5,979 nucleotides of DNA, from positions 1-5,979 of the forward strand of contig CALMPB010000319.1 in the NCBI GenBank assembly GCA_937871985.1. Direction: 5' to 3'. The notes under the pieces were generated by a model. It was not told where the DNA came from and made no database searches. It saw only the letters and a list, made by a program, of their open reading frames with translations. This document shows positions 1 to 5,577 of the stretch, piece by piece (position 1 is the stretch's first letter; each line of letters starts with the position of its first letter). The position numbers and the translations under genes are program-made. The stretch comes from an uncultured Burkholderiaceae bacterium. Its GTDB lineage: Bacteria > Pseudomonadota > Gammaproteobacteria > Burkholderiales > Burkholderiaceae.

Positions 1-405
1 TTCGAGAACAGGGACGCAGTCCTCTTCAGTGGCTCCAGGATAGACAGTTGACTCGTAGACGACGATGTCCCCTTTCTTGAGGACTTTACCGATTGTTTCG
101 GATGCTTTAATTAGCGGCGTGAGGTCCGGACGCTTGTGCTCATCGATGGGGGTGGGAACCGTGACAATGAAGACATTGCAGGACATCAAATCTTCGATTT
201 GTGAGCTATAGCGCAATCCAGCGGCGGATTGCAGTTCTTCTTTGCTCACCTCGAGAGTCGAGTCGTGCCCGGTTTGGAGAGCTTTTATTCGCTCGGCGTT
301 GATGTCAAAGCCAACAACAGGCTGTTTCTTTCCGAATTCTACCGCGAGTGGCAAGCCGACATAACCAAGACCAATCAGTGCGAGTTTGATGTTTGAAAGT
401 TGCAT
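1..405 (-). CDS. tviB: UDP-N-acetylhexosamine 6-dehydrogenase, TviB/WbpO type (N-terminal part, cut by window edge)
   Basis: The first 135 codons are visible, starting at the ATG at 405-403; the frame stays open to the window edge. Full-length members have roughly 420-430 residues, so the middle and C-terminal UDP-binding domains are missing here. Residues 7-19 form the first Rossmann strand and glycine loop (GLGYVG) for NAD+, followed by GFDIN, whose Asp would bind the cofactor ribose. VTVPTPIDEHK and the ESTVYPGATEEDCVP stretch near residue 120 are typical of TviB/WbpO, which oxidise UDP-GlcNAc or UDP-GalNAc at C6 to the uronic acid in the cytoplasm for capsule or O-antigen repeat units. 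Which epimer is used cannot be told from this part. The ribosome binding site is weak (AAAAAG). It reads in the same direction as the WecA-like gene, 345 bp upstream. GC is close to 52% in 1-60, below the right half of the window. Confidence 0.93.
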   Translation of the reverse strand, partial: MQLSNIKLALIGLGYVGLPLAVEFGKKQPVVGFDINAERIKALQTGHDSTLEVSKEELQSAAGLRYSSQIEDLMSCNVFIVTVPTPIDEHKRPDLTPLIKASETIGKVLKKGDIVVYESTVYPGATEEDCVPVLE

Positions 406-750
406 AGCGACTTTTTGTCAATGAGCGTGAAGTAGGAATATCTGTATGGGGAGTCGAAAAGGCCGGCGTTTCTAGCCTTGTTTTTGGGCTGAGGTTTTAC
501 TCTGACTTTCGCGGTTACGCTACTCTACGCTTCTTCTCAACGAAATTAATATTCTGTTGTGGGCCAGGCTCTTTGTTCTGGTGCTGGGGGGGCGGGTTGC
601 GCAAGCGGAAGCTATCTCCCCTGCGCTGGCCCGCTGTGTCCATTTACCAAAAAAAGTAGCCTCAAGTATTGGTGACGTTCGTGTCGATAGAGACCGTGTT
701 CTTAGCGTGCCCGTTGGCCTCGGGGCGGCAGGTAAAGAGAAACCTGGACG
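406..750. other. Intergenic region between the WecA-like gene and tviB
   Basis: There is no convincing gene in these 345 bp: frames are short and none has a ribosome site and a recognisable product. It should hold the 3' end of the WecA-like transcript and any promoter of tviB, but I found no good -35/-10 pair and no hairpin followed by a T run. Visible items are a run of seven G (586-592), a run of seven A (649-655, seven T on the coding strand) without a proper stem, an 8-bp palindrome TTGCGCAA (597-604), and a widely spaced 7-bp inverted repeat GGGCCAG (561-567) / CTGGCCC (626-632). A weak 6-bp stem lies at about 461-481 in the tviB leader (AAGGCT with GGCCTT on the minus strand). Confidence 0.6.
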
Positions 751-1893
751 CTAGGGTTGTTGTCGGATAGGTGGCGATTTTCCCTGTGCGGGGCTATTTT
801 CCCGTATTCTTTTGTGGAACGGGGACAAGACCGTGCGCAGCAATCGAAGGGCCCGTTCCCGTTTGGCGGTAAGCCACCACCACAGGCCGCAGCAGACGAC
901 GAATGTCGCCAGCAGAGTAGCCGCGCTGAAGTTGTGCCTGAGTGCTTGAGCCGCAATGAATCCTGTGAAGACGCTAAACAAGGCGAGTAGCAAGACGGTT
1001 TGCATCGGGCTAGCCCCCGCGTCCCGCATGAGATGGTGTATATGATTGTGATCGGCCTTGAACGGCGAAGAGCCGCGGCGTACGCGATGCAACATTAGAA
1101 CCAGACAATCAATCAGCGGAACGGGAATGAGCCATAAGGCGAGTGCTGGCGTAACAGGGTGGTCGGGGGTCTGGGTGAGTCGAAATGACACCCAGGCAAC
1201 AGTGAAGCCAAGAAAGGCGCTACCGCCATTTCCCATGAATATCTTGGCGCGATTGCGCCATGGGAAGCGGAAATTGAAAATTAGAAAAGCGAAAAGAGCG
1301 CCGCAGATCGGAGCGATGTCGGAGGTAAGCGCCGTATTGCCCGAATAGTTGGCGGCTGCAGCCAGCATTATTAGTGCGACCAGGCAAAGAGAGCCGGCAA
1401 AGCCGTCTACGCCATCGATCATGTTCAGCGCATTGATGAGTCCCACCGTGGCGAAGACCGTGAACGGAATTGACCACATGCCCAACGAAACATCATTGAG
1501 GCCTAGAAGCGGCCCCAGGTGTTCGGCTCTTACACCGCCCCAGGTCGAGGTAATTAGCGTTGCTATTATCTGGACAACAATGCGAAACCACCACGGCAGG
1601 TCGAATTTGTCATCCAGTTGTCCTACGACGATCAGAAGCCCCCCGGCTACGGCAAAAGCCAAGAATTGAGAGAGGGGGGCTTCCGGGCTTAGATCAAAAA
1701 AAAGATAACAACCAAGAATGCCGATGATCATCGCCAGTCCACCGACTACGGGAGTCGGAAGGCTGTGGTCTTTACGGCCTGCAGGAAAATCAAGCAGTTG
1801 AAATTTTCTGGCTACAGGAATTAGGCTGGCTATGGCCACTGTAGTCAAAATACCTGCTGTGAGTCCTTTTTGCCAAATATCAAAATCAATCAT
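751..1893 (-). CDS. WecA-like polyprenyl-phosphate HexNAc-1-phosphate transferase (MraY/WecA superfamily)
   Basis: This is a 380-residue integral membrane protein of about 11 hydrophobic segments, close to the length of E. coli WecA. Such enzymes move a sugar-1-phosphate (GlcNAc, GalNAc, QuiNAc or FucNAc) from a UDP-sugar to undecaprenyl phosphate and so start O-antigen or capsule synthesis. Visible motifs in order: GRKDHSLPTPVVGG (39-52), GQLDD plus downstream R104 and Q108 (91-108), NALNMIDGVDGFAGS (154-168), FMGNGGSAFLGF (219-230) and the cytoplasmic HNHIHH (282-287). The third is the WecA-like DGxDG form and the last matches the WecA HIHH motif. In the fourth motif residue 222 is Asn (codon at 1228-1230) where the superfamily usually has the Mg-binding Asp. 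The C-terminal tail of about 35 residues is basic and Pro/Gln-rich. The ATG at 1893 has no clear Shine-Dalgarno sequence, but N-terminal length and the first membrane segment fit WecA. An alternative identity is WbpL. The donor sugar cannot be told. Confidence 0.9.
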   Translation of the reverse strand: MIDFDIWQKGLTAGILTTVAIASLIPVARKFQLLDFPAGRKDHSLPTPVVGGLAMIIGILGCYLFFDLSPEAPLSQFLAFAVAGGLLIVVGQLDDKFDLPWWFRIVVQIIATLITSTWGGVRAEHLGPLLGLNDVSLGMWSIPFTVFATVGLINALNMIDGVDGFAGSLCLVALIMLAAAANYSGNTALTSDIAPICGALFAFLIFNFRFPWRNRAKIFMGNGGSAFLGFTVAWVSFRLTQTPDHPVTPALALWLIPVPLIDCLVLMLHRVRRGSSPFKADHNHIHHLMRDAGASPMQTVLLLALFSVFTGFIAAQALRHNFSAATLLATFVVCCGLWWWLTAKRERALRLLRTVLSPFHKRIRENSPAQGKSPPIRQQP

Positions 1894-2103
1894 TTGTCAT
1901 AGAGATTGTTGCGATAGTGTATGATTTCCTGCGCCAAATGCAGGGTTCTCGCCGTGGTAAGCGTTTATAAAAATCTTGTTCTGGTCACGGAATGGCAAGG
2001 AACTGGCGCGGGAAGCGGAGACAGGTAATCACGTGGATAGGCGGAGTCGAAAGGTGGTTGCTCCGCGGGCGACGTGTTGAATCGTAAGTAGCAAGGCGGA
2101 GCT

Positions 2104-2484
2104 TCAATGGTGTTGTTCAGGGCGCCGACCGATATTTCCCGTTGTCGAGGCCAGGAAAAGAAAAGGGCATGTAGGTTCGTCTGCATGGTTGCTTGTTCCC
2201 CGTTCAATCGAAGTCCGCGAATCTAGTCCGGGCGCAAATTTCCCTGGTGGCCCGTCGCCTATCGGCCGCCCAGCAGCAAGGCAGGCTGCATCCAGCAGCG
2301 CAACGGCGGCATTCTGATCAGCATGACAAGCCGTATCAATCCCCCATAAAGGGGATTGCGGAAAGTCGAAGTGCCGTTTTTCAATGAATTCGAGGCGGTC
2401 TTTAAGGTTAGCATGTCGTGATGTTCCTATATCAGGAAAGCCCTGACAAAGATTGCGTCGGTTTGTACATGCAAAATCAGTTAT
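2104..2484 (-). other. Start-less open frame, possible decayed coding remnant
   Basis: On the minus strand this frame is free of stops for 126 codons between TGA (2485-2487) and TGA (2104-2106), but it has no ATG. Part of the translation reads like a real protein: LKDRLEFIEKRHFDFP, followed by an Ala-rich stretch (NAAVALLDAACLAAGRP). I do not recognise a family. It spans the inverted repeat at 2337-2358. It could be the truncated end of a lost gene, part of a repeated extragenic element, or chance in moderately GC-rich DNA. A translated database search would decide between these. Confidence 0.15.
2337..2358. repeat. Perfect inverted repeat, 8-bp stem, 6-nt loop
   Basis: CAATCCCC (2337-2344) and GGGGATTG (2351-2358) are exact reverse complements around the loop CATAAA. 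Neither strand has a T run after the stem, so it is not a typical intrinsic terminator. It lies about 220 bp downstream of the glmM stop and 445 bp upstream of the WecA-like start. It may be a dispersed extragenic repeat, a transcript-end structure or a protein site. Confidence 0.6.
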
Positions 2485-2499
2485 TCACAAACTTGTGAA
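2484..2499. repeat. 16-bp palindrome, operator-like or weak hairpin
   Basis: TTCACAA (2484-2490) and TTGTGAA (2493-2499) are exact inverted 7-mers separated by AC. The short centre makes it look more like a site for a dimeric DNA-binding protein than a strong RNA hairpin (as RNA it would form a 5-bp stem with a 6-nt loop). It lies 83 bp beyond the glmM stop, on the way to the WecA-like gene. Which protein might bind is unknown. Confidence 0.4.
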
Positions 2500-2581
2500 G
2501 TACGGGAGGCAGCGATCAAGGGGGCGGTCAAGTCGGTCTCTCGTTGCCGCAGTGCTTGGCCATAGCAATTTCCCCGGTGAG

Positions 2582-3925
2582 TCAGCTCAAGCTCGTCGCC
2601 AGCCGGTCCACGCATCGGACCGCCAGCATTTCCTCGTCCGCCTCCACCATCAGGCGCAGCTTGGGTTCGGTGCCGGAAGGCCGGATCAGAACCCGGCCGC
2701 GGCCTTGCAGCGTGGCGGAAACCTCCCGGTAGGCCGCGGCCAAGCCGGGATGGGATTCCCATTCCAGGTCGGGTTGCAGCTTCACGTTCACCAGTTTCTG
2801 CGGCAGCAGGTGCAGTTCCGAGGTCAGGGCCGGCAGGCCCTTGCCGCTGCGGCGCATGGCGGCCATGACCTGCAGGGCGGCGATGACGCCGTCGCCGGTG
2901 GAGTGGCGGTCCAGGCACAGGATGTGGCCGGAGCTTTCGCCGCCGAACTGCCAACCTTTGTCCTGTAGTGCTTGCATCACGTTCTTGTCGCCCACGGGGG
3001 TGCGGACGAACGGGACGTCCAGGTCGGCCATGCGGCGTTCGAACGCGTAGTTGGTCATGACGGTGCCCGCCACGCCGGCCACGGGGCCTTGCGTCATGCG
3101 GTCACGCACGATCACGTAGAGGAGTTCGTCGCCGTTGTACATCCGGCCGCTGGCGTCGACCATCTGGAGCCGGTCGGCGTCGCCGTCCAGGGCCACGCCC
3201 AGGTCGGCACGATGTTCCTTGACCTTTTCGGCCAGGGTTTCCGGGTGGGTGGCACCCACTTTTTCATTGATGTTGAAGCCGTTGGGCTCGCAGCCGATGG
3301 TGATGACCGTGGCGCCCAGCTCCCGGAAGACATTGGGCGCGATGTGGTAGGCGGCGCCGTGGGCGGCGTCGACCACGACGCGCAGGCCGTTCAGGTCCAT
3401 TTCCGGGGGGAAGCTGGCCTTGCAGAATTCGATGTAGCGGCCGGCGGCGTCGTCCAGGCGTTTCACGCGTCCCAATCCTTCGGACGGGGTGCAGCCCATG
3501 GGCTGGTCCAGCGCGGCTTCGATGGCCTGTTCGGTCTGGTCGGGGAATTTGCTGCCCTGGCCCGAGAAGAACTTGATGCCGTTGTCATCGAAGGGGTTGT
3601 GCGAGGCGCTGATGACGATGCCGGCGGACAGGCGCAGGGCGCGAGTCAGGTAGGCGACGGCCGGGGTGGGGATGGGACCGGCCAGCACGACGTCCACACC
3701 GGCGGCGGAAAGGCCAGCCTCCAGGGCGGATTCGAGCATGTAGCCGGAAATGCGGGTGTCTTTGCCGATCAGGACGGACGGGCGATGCCCGCGCGGGGCC
3801 TGGGCCAGGAGGACCTGGCCGGCGGCGTGGCCCAGGCGCAGGGCGAAGGCGGGATTGATGACCGCTCCGCCCACTTTGCCCCGGATGCCATCGGTGCCGA
3901 AATATTTAATTTGTGTTGCAGCCAT
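2582..3925 (-). CDS. glmM: Phosphoglucosamine mutase GlmM
   Basis: This is a complete 447-residue cytoplasmic enzyme, the normal length for GlmM. It converts glucosamine-6-phosphate to glucosamine-1-phosphate, the step before GlmU makes UDP-GlcNAc for peptidoglycan, LPS and other glycans. All four sites of the alpha-D-phosphohexomutase family are intact: FGTDGIRG at 9-16 (the GlmM N-terminal signature), the phosphoserine loop ISASHNP with catalytic Ser108, the Mg-binding DGDADR at 247-252, the sugar-specificity loop GGESSGH at 328-334, and the phosphate-binding RPSGTEP at 415-421. The ATG at 3925 is preceded by GGAAG five bases away. Nothing is truncated. In many proteobacteria glmM follows ftsH and folP; here neither is next to it, and it sits between two polysaccharide-initiating transferases. 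It may therefore be a second copy serving this locus or a relocated sole copy; the window cannot decide. GC is high (43 of 60 bases in 2701-2760), unlike the genes to its left. Confidence 0.97.
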   Translation of the reverse strand: MAATQIKYFGTDGIRGKVGGAVINPAFALRLGHAAGQVLLAQAPRGHRPSVLIGKDTRISGYMLESALEAGLSAAGVDVVLAGPIPTPAVAYLTRALRLSAGIVISASHNPFDDNGIKFFSGQGSKFPDQTEQAIEAALDQPMGCTPSEGLGRVKRLDDAAGRYIEFCKASFPPEMDLNGLRVVVDAAHGAAYHIAPNVFRELGATVITIGCEPNGFNINEKVGATHPETLAEKVKEHRADLGVALDGDADRLQMVDASGRMYNGDELLYVIVRDRMTQGPVAGVAGTVMTNYAFERRMADLDVPFVRTPVGDKNVMQALQDKGWQFGGESSGHILCLDRHSTGDGVIAALQVMAAMRRSGKGLPALTSELHLLPQKLVNVKLQPDLEWESHPGLAAAYREVSATLQGRGRVLIRPSGTEPKLRLMVEADEEMLAVRCVDRLATSLS

Positions 3926-3930
3926 GATTT

Positions 3931-3935
3931 CTTCC
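3931..3935 (-). promoter_or_regulatory. Ribosome binding site of glmM
   Basis: GGAAG on the minus strand, five bases before the ATG at 3925-3923. It supports this start, which also gives the standard GlmM N-terminus ([10 protein letters not shown]). Confidence 0.7.
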
Positions 3936-4103
3936 GTGCGTTCTTATTGCCTCATGCTTCTTTGCTTGTTTGACGAGGAAAGCGACGCCTGGCGTTCCTG
4001 TACAACTGGAGCACCGGTAGAGACAGGCCGCCATGATTCCCCACTACGGCTCTTATGGAAATCTGCCGTTTAGCCAACGCAAGCCACACGGACGACAGCA
4101 TAG

Positions 4104-4131
4104 GCGGGGAAGTATGACACTCCACTTCCGC
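4104..4131. repeat. Imperfect inverted repeat in the glmM upstream region
   Basis: GGAAGT (4108-4113) pairs with ACTTCC (4124-4129) around a 10-nt loop. The stem extends by GC/GC outside a 2-base bulge (G4106-G4107). Eight base pairs in all, of moderate strength. Confidence 0.4.
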
Positions 4132-4174
4132 TATGTAACAAAATACGGGAGATGGTCCCTAGAATGGGGTAATA

Positions 4175-4204
4175 CCCTGGGGGCCGCGCACCGGGCTCCC
4201 AGGG
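4175..4204. repeat. Strong GC-rich hairpin, 11-bp stem
   Basis: CCCTGGG (4175-4181) is the exact reverse complement of CCCAGGG (4198-4204). The stem continues inward with one G-T wobble and three more pairs (GGCC 4182-4185 with GGCT 4194-4197), leaving an 8-nt loop. On the minus strand it lies about 90 bases after the stop of the MraY-like gene and about 250 bases before glmM. It lacks a T run, so it is at best a non-classical terminator, or else an attenuation or mRNA-stability structure. Confidence 0.6.
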
Positions 4205-4208
4205 ATGT

Positions 4209-4232
4209 CAGCGTTTACAATTTGTTACGCTG
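4209..4232. repeat. Inverted repeat with AT-rich centre, possible regulator site
   Basis: CAGCGT (4209-4214) and ACGCTG (4227-4232) are exact inverted 6-mers around TTACAATTTGTT. The centre (TTTACAATTTGTTAC) loosely resembles OmpR-family boxes, which commonly have GTTAC/GTAAC half-sites with AT-rich spacers. This is a visual resemblance only. Confidence 0.35.
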
Positions 4233-4292
4233 TTTAACTAATGTTCGGAAATTTGCGGTCTTTGCCCATCTGGGAAAGTCCCGGCGCTGGAG

Positions 4293-5390
4293 TCATTCCC
4301 TGGACCGGTGCAGGACCAGCCACCGGGGGGTGCGAAAGCGCACGATGGCTGTATACAGCCAAGTATAGACAGCGATGAAGGCGACGAGAAATAGCATTAA
4401 TACTAGTCCCCGGTCCCAGAACACGGTGGCCGGCACGATGGCGACGAGACTGAGTGCCCACAGATAAGGGGACGTGACGGCGTTGCGCTGGGTCAGCAGC
4501 CGCGCGTTGTGGGTGCCGATGGCCCATCGGATGACCCGCTTGTAGATCAGCATGTGCAGATGCACCCCGTCCGGCATGCTGGGGGACATGCCTCGGAGGT
4601 ATTTCTTTCGATATATGGAAAATAGCGTCTCGAAGATGGGGTAGATAAACAGCAGCGCGGGATACCAGGCCGAGACCACGGGGTTGCGGACGACCAGCAG
4701 GATGCCCAGTTCGGCCAGCATGAAGCCCAGGAAATAGGCGCCGCCGTCGCCCAGGAAAATCAGGCCGTAGGGATAATTCCAGACCAGGAAACCCAGGATT
4801 GCGCCGATCATGAGGAGCGCGCCGCCCAGGATGAGGGGGTCGCCGACCTTGAAGGCCACGTAGCCCAGCGAGGCGAACATGGCCAGGGCCGCGGCGGCGG
4901 CCAGGCCGTTGAAGCCGTCGATGATGTTGATCGCGTTGACCATCGCGGCGACGCAGACGACCGCGGCCAGGCCGCCCACCATCGGGATGGCCAGCCAGGT
5001 ATCGGCAATGGGGATGTCGATGCGCGTGACGGTGGCCTGCAGCAGGACGGCGGCCAGGGCGGCGCCGGCGAACGCGCAAAGCAGGCGGATGGTCGGGCTG
5101 ATGCGCTTGGTGAAGTCTTCCGCCAGTCCGATCCCGAAGACCACGGCCGAGCACAGCAGCAGCAAGGCAAGGTCGATGGCCAAAGGAAAGTCGCGCGAGG
5201 TCAGGGCGGCGACCGCGACCGTACAGCCCGTGACGATGCCCAGCCCGCCTATGCGCGGCACGGGCCGGACGTGGAATTTCTGGACGCCGTCCAGGTCGTG
5301 ATCGGCCGCGGCGCCGTCGCGATTGGCGAAGCGCACGATAAGCATGGTCACGAGTAGGGAAACAATGAAACTGATAGTCAGATTGAGCAT
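4293..5390 (-). CDS. Second MraY/WecA-superfamily polyprenyl-phosphate glycosyl-1-phosphate transferase
   Basis: This is a 365-residue, strongly hydrophobic membrane protein with about 10-11 membrane segments. I start it at the ATG at 5390-5388, preceded by GGCGAG five bases away. A TTG 14 codons upstream has no ribosome site and adds a basic leader before the first membrane segment. Motifs in order: KFHVRPVPRIGGLG (38-51), GLAEDFTKRISPTIRLL (88-104), VNAINIIDGFNGLA (151-164), IFLGDGGAYFLGF (211-223, with Asp215 intact) and DGVHLHML (274-281). This layout marks an enzyme that transfers a sugar-1-phosphate from a UDP-sugar to undecaprenyl phosphate at the inner membrane. DGFNG and HLHM differ from WecA (DGxDG, HIHH), so it is a separate subfamily from the transferase at 751-1893 and probably has another donor. 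It is too different from MraY proper to be the cell-wall enzyme, and no mur genes are near. It diverges from the AlgC/ManB-type gene and precedes glmM. Confidence 0.9.
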   Translation of the reverse strand: MLNLTISFIVSLLVTMLIVRFANRDGAAADHDLDGVQKFHVRPVPRIGGLGIVTGCTVAVAALTSRDFPLAIDLALLLLCSAVVFGIGLAEDFTKRISPTIRLLCAFAGAALAAVLLQATVTRIDIPIADTWLAIPMVGGLAAVVCVAAMVNAINIIDGFNGLAAAAALAMFASLGYVAFKVGDPLILGGALLMIGAILGFLVWNYPYGLIFLGDGGAYFLGFMLAELGILLVVRNPVVSAWYPALLFIYPIFETLFSIYRKKYLRGMSPSMPDGVHLHMLIYKRVIRWAIGTHNARLLTQRNAVTSPYLWALSLVAIVPATVFWDRGLVLMLFLVAFIAVYTWLYTAIVRFRTPRWLVLHRSRE

Positions 5391-5409
5391 GTATGCTCGC
5401 CGCAGGTGG

Positions 5410-5430
5410 GCGCCGGTCCGTTGCCGGCGC
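5410..5430. repeat. GC-rich hairpin in the MraY-like gene leader
   Basis: GCGCCGG (5410-5416) and CCGGCGC (5424-5430) are exact inverted 7-mers around a 7-nt loop; a T-G wobble can add an eighth pair. On the minus strand it ends 19 bases before the ATG of the MraY-like gene and 8 bases before its ribosome site. That placement could affect translation or mRNA stability. It also overlaps the unlikely upstream TTG start. Confidence 0.55.
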
Positions 5431-5489
5431 AAAGGATTGTTTAGCCTGTCATTTGTATATCCGGCAACCGGGGGGTGTCACGCGATTCC

Positions 5490-5508
5490 AGGTATCGCGA
5501 GGTATCGC
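5490..5508. repeat. Tandem direct repeat AGGTATCGC, 10-bp period
   Basis: AGGTATCGC occurs at 5490-5498 and again at 5500-5508, exactly 10 bp apart, so both copies face the same side of the helix. This spacing is typical of tandem half-sites for response regulators. The binding protein is unknown. Confidence 0.45.
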
Positions 5509-5522
5509 AGGATTGTTGCCCC

Positions 5523-5538
5523 GTTACGCAGGGTTACG
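5523..5538. repeat. Tandem direct repeat GTTACG, 10-bp period
   Basis: GTTACG occurs at 5523-5528 and 5533-5538, again exactly 10 bp apart, and 33 bp (about three helical turns) from the AGGTATCGC pair. GTTAC half-sites at this spacing resemble OmpR-family tandem sites. This is pattern resemblance only. Confidence 0.4.
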
Positions 5539-5546
5539 TCATACAA

Positions 5547-5561
5547 GAAAACAGGGTTTTC
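5547..5561. repeat. 15-bp palindrome GAAAACAGGGTTTTC
   Basis: GAAAAC (5547-5552) and GTTTTC (5556-5561) are exact inverted 6-mers with AGG between them. The 3-nt centre favours a protein-binding operator over a stable RNA hairpin. It sits between the direct repeats and the large inverted repeat, upstream of manB. Confidence 0.35.
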
Positions 5562-5577
5562 GTACCTCAACTTCATC

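Larger units (their letters stand above)
1894..2581. other. Intergenic region between glmM and the WecA-like gene
   Basis: These 688 bp are the longest gap and hold no gene I recognise. Short frames with starts exist (for example a Pro-rich 73-codon minus frame, ATG at 2186, stop at 1965), but it has a poorly placed ribosome site and resembles no family I know. A start-less 126-codon open frame, a perfect 8-bp-stem inverted repeat and a 16-bp palindrome are listed separately. A 5-bp hairpin TCAGG/CCTGA lies at 2432-2446. No T-run terminator follows glmM. Its position at the change from high-GC glmM to lower-GC polysaccharide genes suggests a junction or the remains of deleted genes; that is inference. 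Confidence 0.6.
3926..4292. other. Structured intergenic region between the MraY-like gene and glmM
   Basis: These 367 bp separate two genes read in the same direction and contain no gene I can support. Three inverted repeats lie within 130 bp (4104-4131, 4175-4204, 4209-4232; listed separately). There is also a short palindrome GGGTAATACCC at 4167-4177 touching the second one. An 8-mer GTAACAAA at 4135-4142 recurs inverted as TTTGTTAC at 4221-4228, flanking the strongest hairpin. No T run follows any stem on either strand. I found no convincing promoter hexamers for glmM. The region could hold the transcript end of the MraY-like gene and a long glmM leader. Confidence 0.6.

Noticed and set aside
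416..421. Perfect -35 hexamer TTGACA on the minus strand just before tviB.
   Set aside because: It is only about 10 bases from the ATG, so its -10 would fall inside the gene, and no -10-like hexamer is at the right distance.
586..592. Run of seven G, considered as a phase-variable promoter tract.
   Set aside because: It is too short to be a convincing slippage tract and is not positioned between recognisable promoter boxes.
561..632. Inverted 7-mers GGGCCAG and CTGGCCC, 58 bases apart.
   Set aside because: Short arms at this distance are expected by chance in GC-rich DNA and do not extend.
649..655. Seven-T run on the minus strand downstream of the WecA-like gene, considered as an intrinsic terminator.
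   Set aside because: The bases before it form no stable stem.
1216..1227. Minus-strand GGCGGTAGCG, a near match to the ops element used by RfaH in polysaccharide operons.
   Set aside because: It lies inside the WecA-like coding region and encodes the conserved GGSA of the catalytic loop, not in a leader; ten of twelve bases match by codon choice.
2972..3973. Long plus-strand open frame of 333 codons opposite glmM.
   Set aside because: It is a shadow of the GC-rich glmM codons, has a low-complexity Gly/His/Val composition, and glmM is certain on the other strand.
4272..4282. Minus-strand GGGACTTTCCC, identical to a eukaryotic kappa-B site.
   Set aside because: It is irrelevant in a bacterium; as a hairpin it has only four pairs or fewer.
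4299..4314. Imperfect palindrome CCTGGACCGGTGCAGG at the end of the MraY-like gene.
   Set aside because: It lies inside the last codons, has two mismatched positions and no T run, so it is unlikely to be a terminator.
4234..5154. 306-codon minus-strand frame overlapping the MraY-like gene.
   Set aside because: It is the out-of-frame shadow of that gene, rich in Arg, Pro and His, without membrane segments or motifs.
5391..5432. Upstream TTG start adding 14 residues to the MraY-like protein.
   Set aside because: It has no ribosome site, its codons overlap the GC-rich hairpin, and the ATG at 5390 gives a normal N-terminal membrane segment.
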